64,000 nt of DNA from the NCBI RefSeq assembly GCF_017114825.1, contig NZ_JADEVO010000022.1, positions 30,566 to 94,565 on the forward strand. Reading direction: 5' to 3'. Shown here piece after piece: positions 38,083 through 46,170 of this stretch. The translations under genes and the position numbers were made by a program. Origin of the DNA: Pseudomonas gregormendelii (lineage in GTDB: Bacteria; Pseudomonadota; Gammaproteobacteria; Pseudomonadales; Pseudomonadaceae). The notes under the pieces were generated by a model. It was not told where the DNA came from, searched no databases, and saw only the letters and a list, made by a program, of their open reading frames with translations. Position 1 is the stretch's first letter. The number at the start of each line of letters is the position of its first letter.

Positions 38083-39195
38083 ATGATCAAGTCACGCGCC
38101 GCCGTTGCCTTCGAGGCCAGGAAACCTCTTGAGATCGTTGAAGTCGACGTCGCCATGCCCAAGGCCGGTGAAGTCCTGCTGCGCGTAGTGGCCTCCGGGG
38201 TTTGTCATACCGATGCCTACACGCTGTCCGGTGCAGACCCGGAAGGCATCTTTCCATCGATCCTGGGACACGAAGGTGGCGCAGTAGTTGAAGCCATCGG
38301 CGAAGGCGTGACGTCGGTCGCTGTCGGCGATCATGTGATTCCGCTGTATACCCCGGAATGCCGCCAGTGCAAGTTCTGCCTGTCGGGCAAGACCAACCTG
38401 TGCCAGGCCATTCGCGCCACCCAGGGCAAAGGCCTGATGCCTGACGGCACCACGCGCTTTTCCTACAAGGGGGAGGAAATTTTCCACTACATGGGGACTT
38501 CGACTTTTTCCGAGTACACCGTGCTGCCGGAAATCTCCGTCGCCAAGATCGCCAAGGAAGCACCTCTGGAGAAAGTCTGCCTGCTGGGTTGCGGGGTCAC
38601 CACCGGCATTGGTGCCGTGCTCAACACCGCCAAGGTAAAACCAGGTGATACCGTGGCTATCTTCGGCCTCGGCGGGATCGGTCTGTCTGCGATCATCGGT
38701 GCGGTCAAAGCCAAGGCCGGCCGGATCATTGCCATCGATATCAACCCGGCCAAGTTTGAAATCGCCAAGCAGCTGGGCGCCACCGACTGCGTCAATCCGA
38801 AAGACTTTGACCGTCCGATCCAGGAAGTCATCGTCGACATGACCGATGGAGGCGTCGACTTTTCCTTCGAATGCATCGGCAACGTGCAACTGATGCGCGC
38901 CGCGCTTGAGTGCTGCCACAAGGGCTGGGGCGAGTCGGTGATCATCGGCGTCGCCGGTGCAGGCCAGGAAATCGCCACCCGTCCATTCCAGCTGGTGACC
39001 GGTCGAGTCTGGCGCGGGTCGGCGTTCGGTGGGGTGCGTGGTCGTACCGAGTTGCCAAGCTACGTCGAAATGGCTGAAACCGGTGAAATCCCGCTGGATA
39101 CTTTCATCACCCACACCATGGGCCTGGAAAATATCAACAAGGCTTTCGACCTGATGCACGAAGGCAAGAGCATCCGTAGCGTCATCCATTTCTGA
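38083..39195 (+). CDS. adhC: S-(hydroxymethyl)glutathione dehydrogenase, class III alcohol dehydrogenase
   Basis: 370 residues from the ATG at 38083 (MIKSRAAVAFEARKP); an upstream start at 38050 lacks family support. Zinc-dependent enzyme that oxidises the formaldehyde-glutathione adduct with NAD+. Catalytic zinc ligands Cys41 and His63, structural zinc cysteines 93, 96, 99 and 107, and the Rossmann motif FGLGGIGLSAIIGA are present. It forms an operon with fghA 8 bases downstream and is probably controlled by the divergent LysR gene. Confidence 0.95.
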   Translation: MIKSRAAVAFEARKPLEIVEVDVAMPKAGEVLLRVVASGVCHTDAYTLSGADPEGIFPSILGHEGGAVVEAIGEGVTSVAVGDHVIPLYTPECRQCKFCLSGKTNLCQAIRATQGKGLMPDGTTRFSYKGEEIFHYMGTSTFSEYTVLPEISVAKIAKEAPLEKVCLLGCGVTTGIGAVLNTAKVKPGDTVAIFGLGGIGLSAIIGAVKAKAGRIIAIDINPAKFEIAKQLGATDCVNPKDFDRPIQEVIVDMTDGGVDFSFECIGNVQLMRAALECCHKGWGESVIIGVAGAGQEIATRPFQLVTGRVWRGSAFGGVRGRTELPSYVEMAETGEIPLDTFITHTMGLENINKAFDLMHEGKSIRSVIHF

Positions 39196-39203
39196 GGTGG
39201 CTC

Positions 39204-40049
39204 ATGAGCCTGGAAAATATCTCCTGCCAGAAAAGCTTCGGCGGCTGGCACAAACGCTACCGGCATCGTTCCGATGAGCTCGGATGCGACATGGTGTTCG
39301 CCGTGTACCTGCCGCCGCAAGCGGAGCAGGGCGGCAAGCTGCCCGTGCTGTACTGGCTGTCCGGCCTGACCTGCACCGATGAGAACTTCATGCAAAAGGC
39401 CGGTGCCATGCGCATGGCCGCGGAACTGGGGTTGATCATCGTCGCCCCGGACACCAGCCCTCGCGGTCCCGATGTGCCGCCCGATCCGGAAGGCGCCTGG
39501 GATTTTGGCCTGGGTGCGGGTTTTTATCTGAATGCTACCCAGGCACCCTGGTCACGGCATTACCGGATGCATGACTATGTGGTGAAGGAACTGCCGGCGT
39601 TGGTCGAGGCGCATTTCCCGGCGTCGGACAAACGCGGTATCAGCGGTCACTCCATGGGCGGTCACGGTGCGCTGGTTTGCGCGTTGCGCAACCCGGGCCG
39701 CTATCAATCGGTGTCGGCGTTTTCACCGATCAACAATCCGATGGATTGTGCATGGGGCCAAAAAGCCTTCTCCCGTTACCTGGGAGAGGATCGGTCAAAG
39801 TGGCGCGAGTGGGATGCCTGTGCACTGATTGCCGAGGCTGACGAAAAGCTGCCACTGCTGGTTGACCAAGGTGATCGCGACGACTTCCTCGCCACCCAGC
39901 TCAAGCCTGAAGCCCTGCAGCAGGCGGCCAAACTGGCCGGTCATCCGCTGACGTTGCGTTTGCAACCGGGCTACGATCACAGCTATTTCTTCATCGCCAG
40001 TTTCATTGATGACCACTTGCAGCATCACGGGCGTGCTCTAAACGCCTAA
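39204..40049 (+). CDS. fghA: S-formylglutathione hydrolase
   Basis: 281 residues, esterase D type alpha/beta hydrolase. The nucleophile Ser150 is in GISGHSMGGHGAL; the acid lies in DQGDRDDF and the histidine in GYDHSYFF. It hydrolyses S-formylglutathione to formate and glutathione, completing glutathione-dependent formaldehyde removal begun by AdhC. A hairpin terminator follows that runs right up to ispF. Confidence 0.95.
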   Translation: MSLENISCQKSFGGWHKRYRHRSDELGCDMVFAVYLPPQAEQGGKLPVLYWLSGLTCTDENFMQKAGAMRMAAELGLIIVAPDTSPRGPDVPPDPEGAWDFGLGAGFYLNATQAPWSRHYRMHDYVVKELPALVEAHFPASDKRGISGHSMGGHGALVCALRNPGRYQSVSAFSPINNPMDCAWGQKAFSRYLGEDRSKWREWDACALIAEADEKLPLLVDQGDRDDFLATQLKPEALQQAAKLAGHPLTLRLQPGYDHSYFFIASFIDDHLQHHGRALNA

Positions 40050-40072
40050 TATCCTGCAAAGCAGGTAGAATC

Positions 40073-40103
40073 ACGCCCTGACAAAATTCGGGGCGTTTTT
40101 TTT
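40073..40103 (+). terminator. Terminator of adhC-fghA abutting the ispF start codon
   Basis: ACGCCC (40073-40078) pairs with GGGCGT (40091-40096), and the T-run 40096-40103 ends immediately before the ispF ATG. There is no room for a normal Shine-Dalgarno between hairpin and start codon. Confidence 0.65.
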
Positions 40104-40577
40104 ATGCGTATTGGCCACGGCTATGATGTGCACCGTTTCGCTGAAGGCGATTTCATTACTCTGGGCGGCGTGCGTATTGCACACGGCTTCGGGCTGCTCG
40201 CTCACTCCGACGGTGACGTCCTGCTGCACGCCTTGAGCGATGCCTTGCTTGGCGCTGCTGCGCTGGGCGATATCGGCAAGCACTTTCCCGACACTGACCC
40301 TACATTCAAGGGCGCGGACAGCCGTGTGCTGTTGCGTCACGTCGTCGGCCTGATCCACGCCAAGGGGTGGAAAGTCGGCAACGTCGACAACACCATCGTT
40401 GCCCAGGCACCGAAAATGGCCCCGCATATCGAATCGATGCGCGCGCTTATTGCCGCCGATCTTCAAGTTGAGCCGGACCAGGTGAACGTAAAAGCCACCA
40501 CTACCGAAAAGCTGGGCTTTGTCGGACGCGAAGAGGGTATCGCCGTGCATTCCGTTGCCTTGTTGTTGCGCGCATGA
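40104..40577 (+). CDS. ispF: 2-C-methyl-D-erythritol 2,4-cyclodiphosphate synthase
   Basis: 157 residues. Zinc ligands Asp8 and His10 in GHGYDVHRF and the histidine of LLHALSDALLG are present; TTTEKLGFVGREEGIA closes the protein. It cyclises the IspE product in the MEP pathway. The start codon is fixed by the family N-terminus MRIGHGYDVHRF, yet it is preceded by eight T residues with only GGGG ten bases upstream as a possible weak ribosome site. The stop overlaps truD by 4 bases. Confidence 0.95.
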   Translation: MRIGHGYDVHRFAEGDFITLGGVRIAHGFGLLAHSDGDVLLHALSDALLGAAALGDIGKHFPDTDPTFKGADSRVLLRHVVGLIHAKGWKVGNVDNTIVAQAPKMAPHIESMRALIAADLQVEPDQVNVKATTTEKLGFVGREEGIAVHSVALLLRA

Positions 40578-41632
40578 ACGAACTGCAACTGCTTGGCCCG
40601 CGGGCCTATGGTGAGGCGCTTGGCACTGCGGTACTCAAAGCCACTGCCGAAGATTTTCAGGTCGATGAAGTGCTCGACATCCCCCTCAGTGGCGAGGGTG
40701 AACATTTATGGATCTGGGTCGAGAAGCGCGGCCTGAACACCGAGGAAGCGGCACGGCGAATCGCCAAGGCTGCGGGCGTTTCGTTACGCACCGTCAGTTA
40801 CGCGGGGCTCAAGGACCGCCAGGCGCTGACTCGCCAATGGTTCAGCGTGCAATTGCCGGGCAAGGCCGATCCCGACTTGTCGGCAGCCGAAAACGACACG
40901 TTGAAAATCCTCAAGACCGGTCGCCACAAACGCAAGCTGCAACGCGGTGCTCATTCGGCCAATGGCTTCACCTTGCGCCTGACCCAGTTCGCTGGCGACA
41001 AGGCGGCGATCGAACAGCGGCTGCAGTTGATCGGCAAACAAGGTGTCCCCAATTATTTTGGTACCCAGCGTTTCGGCTTCGACGGCGGCAACGTGGTCGA
41101 TGCCCGTGCCTGGGCTGCGCGCAAGGCTTTGCCGGAGCAGCGCAACGTGCGCTCGCGCCTGCTCTCAACCGCCCGCAGTTTCCTGTTCAACCAGGTATTG
41201 GCGGCGCGAGTGGCCGACGGCACCTGGCAGCGTGCCCAGGTCGGCGACCTGCTGGCTTTCACTGACAGCCGCAGCTTCTTTCCGGCTGGCGAAGCTGAAT
41301 GCAGCGACCCGCGCCTGGCGATTCTTGACCTGCATCCCACAGGTCCGCAGTGGGGTGAAGGTGACTCACCGGCCGCTGGGGTTGTCCATGAACTGGAGCA
41401 GGCAATCGCCACTCGCGAAGCAGACTTGCGCGATTGGCTGGTTAACGCCGGAATGAGCCACGAACGTCGCATCCTGCGACTGCCCATTGGTGGGTTGACG
41501 TGGCATTATCCCGAGCCTGACATTCTGCAACTGGAATTCGTCCTGCCGGCTGGATGCTTCGCCACTGTATTGGTGCGCGAACTTGTCGATCTGGTGCCGG
41601 TGGGGCAGACGGACAGCCCATGCGTATTCTGA
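40574..41632 (+). CDS. truD: tRNA pseudouridine(13) synthase TruD
   Basis: 352 residues. Catalytic Asp81 lies in YAGLKDRQALTRQW, the TruD signature; the inserted TRUD domain occupies the middle, and QRFGFDGGNV (about 165) is also typical. It isomerises U13 in tRNA-Glu. The ATG overlaps the ispF stop, and its end overlaps the start of surE by 13 bases, so ispF-truD-surE-pcm are tightly coupled. Confidence 0.95.
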   Translation: MNELQLLGPRAYGEALGTAVLKATAEDFQVDEVLDIPLSGEGEHLWIWVEKRGLNTEEAARRIAKAAGVSLRTVSYAGLKDRQALTRQWFSVQLPGKADPDLSAAENDTLKILKTGRHKRKLQRGAHSANGFTLRLTQFAGDKAAIEQRLQLIGKQGVPNYFGTQRFGFDGGNVVDARAWAARKALPEQRNVRSRLLSTARSFLFNQVLAARVADGTWQRAQVGDLLAFTDSRSFFPAGEAECSDPRLAILDLHPTGPQWGEGDSPAAGVVHELEQAIATREADLRDWLVNAGMSHERRILRLPIGGLTWHYPEPDILQLEFVLPAGCFATVLVRELVDLVPVGQTDSPCVF

Positions 41633-42369
41633 TTTCTAACGACGATGGGGTAACTGCGCCCGGACTCGCCGCGCTTTATGCTGCGCTGGCCGATTACACC
41701 GAGTGCGTGGTTATCGCCCCCGACCAGGACAAAAGCGGCGCCAGCAGCTCGCTGACGCTCGACCGTCCGTTGCACCCGCAAACCCTGGCCAATGGTTTTA
41801 TCAGCCTCAACGGCACGCCTACCGATTGCGTGCACCTGGGCCTCAACGGCCTGCTGGAGCGCCAGCCGGACATGGTGGTTTCGGGGATCAACCTGGGCGC
41901 CAATCTTGGGGACGACGTGCTGTATTCCGGAACGGTTGCTGCGGCTCTCGAAGGACGTTTCCTGGAGCGTCCTTCCTTCGCGTTCTCCCTGGTCTCACGG
42001 CAGACGGAGAACCTTGCCACAGCGGCTTACTTTGCGCGCAAACTGGTAGAAGCCCACGCTGACCTCGACCTGCCCCCGCGCACGGTGCTGAACGTGAACA
42101 TTCCGAATTTGCCCCTGGATCACATTCGCGGCATTCAGCTGACCCGCCTCGGCCATCGCGCCCGGGCTGCGGCACCGCTGAAAGTGGTCGACCCGCGTGG
42201 CAAGTCCGGTTACTGGATTGCAGCTGCCGGGGACGCCGAAGACGGTGGCCCGGGTACGGATTTCCACGCAGTGGTGCAAGGCTATGTGTCGATCACTCCA
42301 CTGCAACTGGACCGAACCTTCAATGACGCCTTCAGAAATCTTGATGGCTGGCTGGAGGGCCTGCGCTAA
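41620..42369 (+). CDS. surE: 5'/3'-nucleotidase SurE
   Basis: 249 residues from the ATG at 41620, inside the end of truD. Metal-binding Asp8 and Asp9 in ILISNDDG, then the SGINLGANLGDDVLYSGTVAA motif. SurE dephosphorylates nucleoside monophosphates (and exopolyphosphate in E. coli) and is linked to stationary-phase survival together with pcm, nlpD and rpoS, which follow in order. Its TAA overlaps the pcm ATG by one base. Confidence 0.95.
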   Translation: MRILISNDDGVTAPGLAALYAALADYTECVVIAPDQDKSGASSSLTLDRPLHPQTLANGFISLNGTPTDCVHLGLNGLLERQPDMVVSGINLGANLGDDVLYSGTVAAALEGRFLERPSFAFSLVSRQTENLATAAYFARKLVEAHADLDLPPRTVLNVNIPNLPLDHIRGIQLTRLGHRARAAAPLKVVDPRGKSGYWIAAAGDAEDGGPGTDFHAVVQGYVSITPLQLDRTFNDAFRNLDGWLEGLR

Positions 42370-43046
42370 TGGCTCGTGAGCACGACGACATTCTGCGGCG
42401 CGGCATCGGCATGACTTCCCAGCGTACCCGCGAGCGCCTGATCCAGCGTCTGTATGACGAGGGCCTCTCCAACGCCAAGGTGCTGGAGGTGATTCGCCGT
42501 ACACCGCGTCATCTGTTTGTCGATGAAGCACTGGCACACCGCGCTTATGAAGACACGGCGTTGCCGATCGGCCATAACCAGACCATCTCCCAGCCTTACA
42601 TGGTCGCGCGCATGAGCGAGCTTCTGCTGGAAGCGGGGCCGCTGGACAAAGTCCTCGAGATTGGCACGGGTTCGGGTTATCAGACGGCGGTGCTGGCGCA
42701 GCTGGTCGAGCGAGTGTTCTCGGTGGAACGCATCAAGGTCCTGCAGGACCGGGCCAAGGAGCGCCTGGTCGAATTGAACCTGCGCAACGTGGTGTTTCGC
42801 TGGGGGGACGGCTGGGAAGGCTGGCCGGCGCTGGCGCCCTACAACGGAATAATCGTCACGGCGGTCGCGACAGATGTACCCCAGGCGTTGCTCGACCAGT
42901 TGGCGCCGGGTGGACGCCTGGTGATCCCGGTCGGCTCGGGGGAGGTCCAGCAATTGATGCTGATCGTCCGTGAAGAACAGGGTTTTTCCAGGCATGTACT
43001 GGGTGCTGTCCGGTTCGTGCCGTTGTTGAACGGGCCGCTGGCCTGA
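42369..43046 (+). CDS. pcm: Protein-L-isoaspartate O-methyltransferase
   Basis: 225 residues from the ATG at 42369, which has GGAGGG nine bases upstream and overlaps the surE stop; the ATG at 42411 (MTSQRTRERL) gives the 211-residue form used in some annotations but has no good ribosome site. It methylates isoaspartyl residues to start repair of aged proteins. The S-adenosylmethionine motif VLEIGTGSGYQTAVLA and the active-site region PIGHNQTISQPYMVARM are intact. Confidence 0.95.
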   Translation: MAREHDDILRRGIGMTSQRTRERLIQRLYDEGLSNAKVLEVIRRTPRHLFVDEALAHRAYEDTALPIGHNQTISQPYMVARMSELLLEAGPLDKVLEIGTGSGYQTAVLAQLVERVFSVERIKVLQDRAKERLVELNLRNVVFRWGDGWEGWPALAPYNGIIVTAVATDVPQALLDQLAPGGRLVIPVGSGEVQQLMLIVREEQGFSRHVLGAVRFVPLLNGPLA

Positions 43047-43245
43047 GCATTTGTTTAAACGCGCTGAATTCTATTCGATTGCTCATGTCTTACAGCGGCA
43101 ACATCGGGTTAAACAGATTCATCGTCAGTGAGCAAACGTGTGCGGTAGTTCACTAAGGTAAAGCCGGCACGGCCCGTTATACTTGCGTCATTTCCTGCCG
43201 ATACTTGGCAATTCAAATTTTCAGCCACCACAAAGGGAGCGGCGG

Positions 43246-44103
43246 GTGAGTCTCAAAGTCATTGCGCAGCGAATCGGTATCACGAGCTTTCAGCGCCTGG
43301 TGACTGGCCTTGTCTTGAGCACCTTGCTGGTCGGATGCTCCAGCAACAAATCGAGCGACGTACGCGTCGTCGATCGCAACAACGGCGTGGCTCAACGGCC
43401 GGCAGTAACGACGGGCCAGTACGTCGTGCGACCCAAGGACACCCTGTTCTCCATCGCCTTCCGCTACGGCTGGGACTACAAGGCCCTGGCTGCGCGCAAC
43501 AACATTCCGGCGCCATACACCATCCATCCGGGTCAGACGATTCGCTTCGATGGGCGCACCGGTTCAACGGCTTCAACAGTTTCCAGTTCTTCGAATTCAA
43601 CGCCTTCATCGTCGAGTAAAACGACGGTTTTCAAGCGTCCGGTAAATGGCTCTGGGCCAACGACTGCAGTGGTTGTACCGTCCGTCGCGAACAAGCCGGC
43701 AGCCGCTCCACTGCCTCCGGCAGGCCCAGCCCCGACCGGCTGGGGATGGCCATCTAATGGCATTCTTATTGGAAAATTCTCTTCAAACGGGAGTTTGAAT
43801 AAAGGAATTGATATCGCCGGAGATTTGGGACAGCCTGTTTTAGCTGCGTCTGATGGGACGGTGGTATACGCCGGGAGTGGCTTAAGGGGCTACGGCGAGT
43901 TAGTCATCATCAAACACAGCGATACCTACGTCAGTGCCTACGGACATAACCGCAGGCTGTTGGTTCGGGAGGGGCAGCAGGTCAAGGTCGGACAGACAAT
44001 TGCCGAAATGGGGTCAACGGGTACAGACCGGGTGAAATTGCATTTTGAGATTCGCCGCCAAGGTAAACCTGTAGATCCGCTGCAGTTCCTGCCACGTCGT
44101 TGA
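43246..44103 (+). CDS. nlpD: Murein hydrolase activator lipoprotein NlpD
   Basis: 285 residues from a GTG start with GGGAG upstream. Lipoprotein signal with lipobox LLVGC (Cys31 lipidated), a LysM peptidoglycan-binding domain (about 58-103, QYVVRPKDTLFSIAF), a Ser-rich low-complexity linker (about 104-160), and a C-terminal LytM/M23 domain (about 180-280). The M23 metal site is degenerate: the usual first histidine is replaced (NKGIDIAG) and the last HxH reads KLHFE. Such NlpD proteins activate AmiC amidase rather than cut peptidoglycan. In Pseudomonas and E. coli a main rpoS promoter lies inside nlpD; I could not place it here. Confidence 0.93.
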   Translation: MSLKVIAQRIGITSFQRLVTGLVLSTLLVGCSSNKSSDVRVVDRNNGVAQRPAVTTGQYVVRPKDTLFSIAFRYGWDYKALAARNNIPAPYTIHPGQTIRFDGRTGSTASTVSSSSNSTPSSSSKTTVFKRPVNGSGPTTAVVVPSVANKPAAAPLPPAGPAPTGWGWPSNGILIGKFSSNGSLNKGIDIAGDLGQPVLAASDGTVVYAGSGLRGYGELVIIKHSDTYVSAYGHNRRLLVREGQQVKVGQTIAEMGSTGTDRVKLHFEIRRQGKPVDPLQFLPRR

Positions 44104-44208
44104 TTTGTTACCAGCCTGTTCCGTCACGTAGAGGGAACAGGCTCCAGCGTTGCCAAGGATAAAGGCGTCGCTTGAGCTTGAGGTCGAACTCACCAAAGGA
44201 CTATAACA

Positions 44209-45216
44209 ATGGCTCTCAGTAAAGAAGTGCCGGAGTTTGACATCGACGATGAGGTTCTCCTGATGGAGACCGACGTCGTTGCGGATGCGATGTCGAATGA
44301 TGAAGGGGCAGCTACACCTTCCGTTCGAACAAAATCCAAACACTCCACGTCGTTGAAGCAACACAAGTACATTGACTACACGCGTGCACTCGATGCCACG
44401 CAGCTGTACCTCAATGAAATCGGCTTTTCCCCTCTGTTATCCCCCGAAGAAGAAGTTCATTTTGCGCGATTGTCGCAAAGTGGGGATCCGGCTGGGCGCA
44501 AGCGCATGATTGAGAGCAACTTGCGGCTGGTGGTGAAAATCGCCCGACGCTACGTCAATCGTGGCTTGTCACTGCTGGACCTGATCGAAGAGGGCAACCT
44601 CGGACTTATTCGGGCGGTAGAGAAGTTCGACCCTGAACGCGGCTTCCGCTTTTCGACCTACGCCACCTGGTGGATTCGTCAGACCATCGAACGCGCGATA
44701 ATGAACCAGACCCGGACCATCCGGTTGCCGATTCATGTGGTCAAGGAGCTGAATGTTTACTTGCGGGCAGCCCGGGAACTGACGCAAAAACTTGATCATG
44801 AACCTTCACCCGAAGAAATCGCCAACCTGCTGGAAAAACCGGTGGGCGAGGTCAAGCGCATGCTGGGCTTGAACGAGCGGGTTTCTTCGGTCGACGTCTC
44901 GCTGGGTCCGGATTCGGATAAAACCCTGCTGGACACGCTTACCGATGACCGTCCAACCGATCCCTGTGAACTGCTGCAGGACGACGACCTTTCCCAGAGC
45001 ATTGATCAGTGGCTGTCCGAGCTGACCGACAAGCAACGCGAGGTGGTGATTCGCCGCTTCGGCCTGCGCGGTCACGAGAGCAGCACGCTGGAAGATGTGG
45101 GCCTGGAAATTGGCCTTACCCGTGAACGGGTCAGGCAGATACAGGTTGAAGGTCTCAAGCGTCTTCGGGAAATCCTGGAGAAGAACGGCTTGTCGAGCGA
45201 GTCGCTGTTTCAATAA
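44209..45216 (+). CDS. rpoS: RNA polymerase sigma factor RpoS
   Basis: 335 residues, a normal RpoS. Region 1.2 starts DATQLYLNEIG, region 2 includes NLRLVVKIARRYVNRGLSLL and the DNA-melting part FSTYATWWIRQTIERAI, region 3 follows, and region 4 ends with VGLEIGLTRERVRQIQVEGLKRL. It is the general stress and stationary-phase sigma factor. AAAGGA precedes the ATG. It follows nlpD by 105 bases and is followed by a terminator and rsmZ. Confidence 0.98.
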   Translation: MALSKEVPEFDIDDEVLLMETDVVADAMSNDEGAATPSVRTKSKHSTSLKQHKYIDYTRALDATQLYLNEIGFSPLLSPEEEVHFARLSQSGDPAGRKRMIESNLRLVVKIARRYVNRGLSLLDLIEEGNLGLIRAVEKFDPERGFRFSTYATWWIRQTIERAIMNQTRTIRLPIHVVKELNVYLRAARELTQKLDHEPSPEEIANLLEKPVGEVKRMLGLNERVSSVDVSLGPDSDKTLLDTLTDDRPTDPCELLQDDDLSQSIDQWLSELTDKQREVVIRRFGLRGHESSTLEDVGLEIGLTRERVRQIQVEGLKRLREILEKNGLSSESLFQ

Positions 45217-45242
45217 GCGCAATGCAGGCAGGCAGCGAAAAG

Positions 45243-45265
45243 CCTCGACTGGTTCGGGGTTTTTT
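45243..45265 (+). terminator. Intrinsic terminator after rpoS
   Basis: CCTCGA (45243-45248) pairs with TCGGGG (45254-45259, one G-T pair), followed by six T residues. It is 26 bases after the rpoS stop. Confidence 0.75.
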
Positions 45266-45314
45266 GTTGGCTGGGATTTGAATCGGCGGGAGGCTCGGTT
45301 TTGCAGTCAGCTGG

Positions 45315-45332
45315 CGTAAGTCTTTGCTTACT
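45315..45332 (+). promoter_or_regulatory. GacA upstream activating sequence (UAS) for rsmZ
   Basis: CGTAAG-TCTTTG-CTTACT matches the GacA consensus TGTAAG-N6-CTTACA at 10 of 12 positions. It is about 180 bases upstream of the predicted rsmZ start, the expected distance. A further TGTAAG (45337-45342) and TTACA (45355-45359) follow. The stretch 45375-45430 is very AT-rich, as in other rsmZ promoters where IHF or other DNA-bending proteins bind. Confidence 0.72.
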
Positions 45333-45469
45333 CTGTTGTAAGTGTTCGTTATTTTTACAGGTAGACAGTTGGCTGTGTTCAACCAATATCTTAATTAAGT
45401 CTTTGATTTTAAGAAAATAATTTTCATATGCCAAGCTGGCTGTTGATCCGATTTGGCATTTTAGAGGCG

Positions 45470-45497
45470 TTGCCCATAGCTGGGAAAAGTCTAGTAT
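45470..45497 (+). promoter_or_regulatory. Core promoter of rsmZ
   Basis: TTGCCC (45470-45475) and TAGTAT (45492-45497) are separated by 16 bases, placing the transcription start near 45505. Confidence 0.65.
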
Positions 45498-45504
45498 CGG
45501 GGTT

Positions 45505-45632
45505 GTGTCGACGGATAGACACGCCCCTCAGGATGAGGGGAAGGACATCGCAGGATGCGATTCATCAGGATGATGAAAAGGAAAACAGGGACTAGGGAAA
45601 AAATGTGGGCGGGTCAAACCGCCCCTTTTTTT
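45505..45632 (+). ncRNA. rsmZ: Small regulatory RNA RsmZ
   Basis: An RNA of about 128 bases between rpoS and fdxA, the known position of rsmZ in Pseudomonas. It starts TGTCGACGGATAGACAC, a 5' hairpin presenting GGA in its loop. I count nine GGA motifs, several in hairpin loops such as CCCCTCAGGATGAGGGG, CATCGCAGGATGCGATT and CATCAGGATGATG. These bind and sequester RsmA/RsmE, relieving translational repression of secondary metabolism genes under GacS/GacA control. It ends with the terminator stem GGGCGG (45607-45612) and CCGCCC (45619-45624) plus seven T residues. No coding frame is involved. Confidence 0.92.
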
Positions 45633-45666
45633 GCCTGTAGAAAAGCAAGATCTTTTGATCTTAAAA

Positions 45667-45690
45667 AAAAGGCCCGTAACGGGCCTTTTC
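45667..45690 (-). terminator. Bidirectional terminator after fdxA
   Basis: GGCCCG-TAA-CGGGCC is flanked by eight A residues on the left and TTTT on the right, so it can stop fdxA transcription (minus strand) and read-through from rsmZ (plus strand). Confidence 0.85.
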
Positions 45691-45705
45691 GCGAGCGCGA
45701 TCAGA

Positions 45706-46029
45706 TCAACGCTCGAGGTGTTCGAGCTTGCCTGTCTTGCCATCCCATGCCGCAGAATCCGGCAGTGGATCCTTGCGTTCGGTGATGTTTGGCCAGACTT
45801 CGGCCAGCTCCATGTTCAGCTGGATGAAGTTTTCCATGCCGGCCGGGACTTCATCTTCGGAGAAGATGGCCACAGCAGGGCATTCTGGTTCGCACAGCGC
45901 GCAGTCGATGCACTCATCCGGGTGAATCACCAGGAAATTCGGGCCTTCGTAAAAGCAGTCCACCGGACAGACTTCTACGCAGTCGGTGTACTTGCACTTG
46001 ATGCAGTTGTCGGTGACGACGAAGGTCAT
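45706..46029 (-). CDS. fdxA: 7Fe ferredoxin FdxA
   Basis: 107 residues from the ATG at 46029 (family start MTFVVTDNCIKCKYTDC). Cysteines 9, 17 and 50 can bind the [3Fe-4S] cluster and 21, 40, 43 and 46 the [4Fe-4S] cluster, the usual pattern of 7Fe ferredoxins. It is a small soluble electron carrier, located as in other Pseudomonas between rsmZ and mutS. It is 141 bases downstream of mutS in the same direction. Confidence 0.95.
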   Translation of the reverse strand: MTFVVTDNCIKCKYTDCVEVCPVDCFYEGPNFLVIHPDECIDCALCEPECPAVAIFSEDEVPAGMENFIQLNMELAEVWPNITERKDPLPDSAAWDGKTGKLEHLER

Positions 46030-46170
46030 TTCTAATTTTCTCCTCAGGCGGCGGCAGCGGAGCCCCTTCACGTTGGGGTCGCCAGGTTTGGGAGCGATAG
46101 TCTGCAGGCCTGGCTGTAGCCTGCAGCATCCCAAACCGCGCGAGATTCTAACAGCTTGCAAGCAAGTGCG

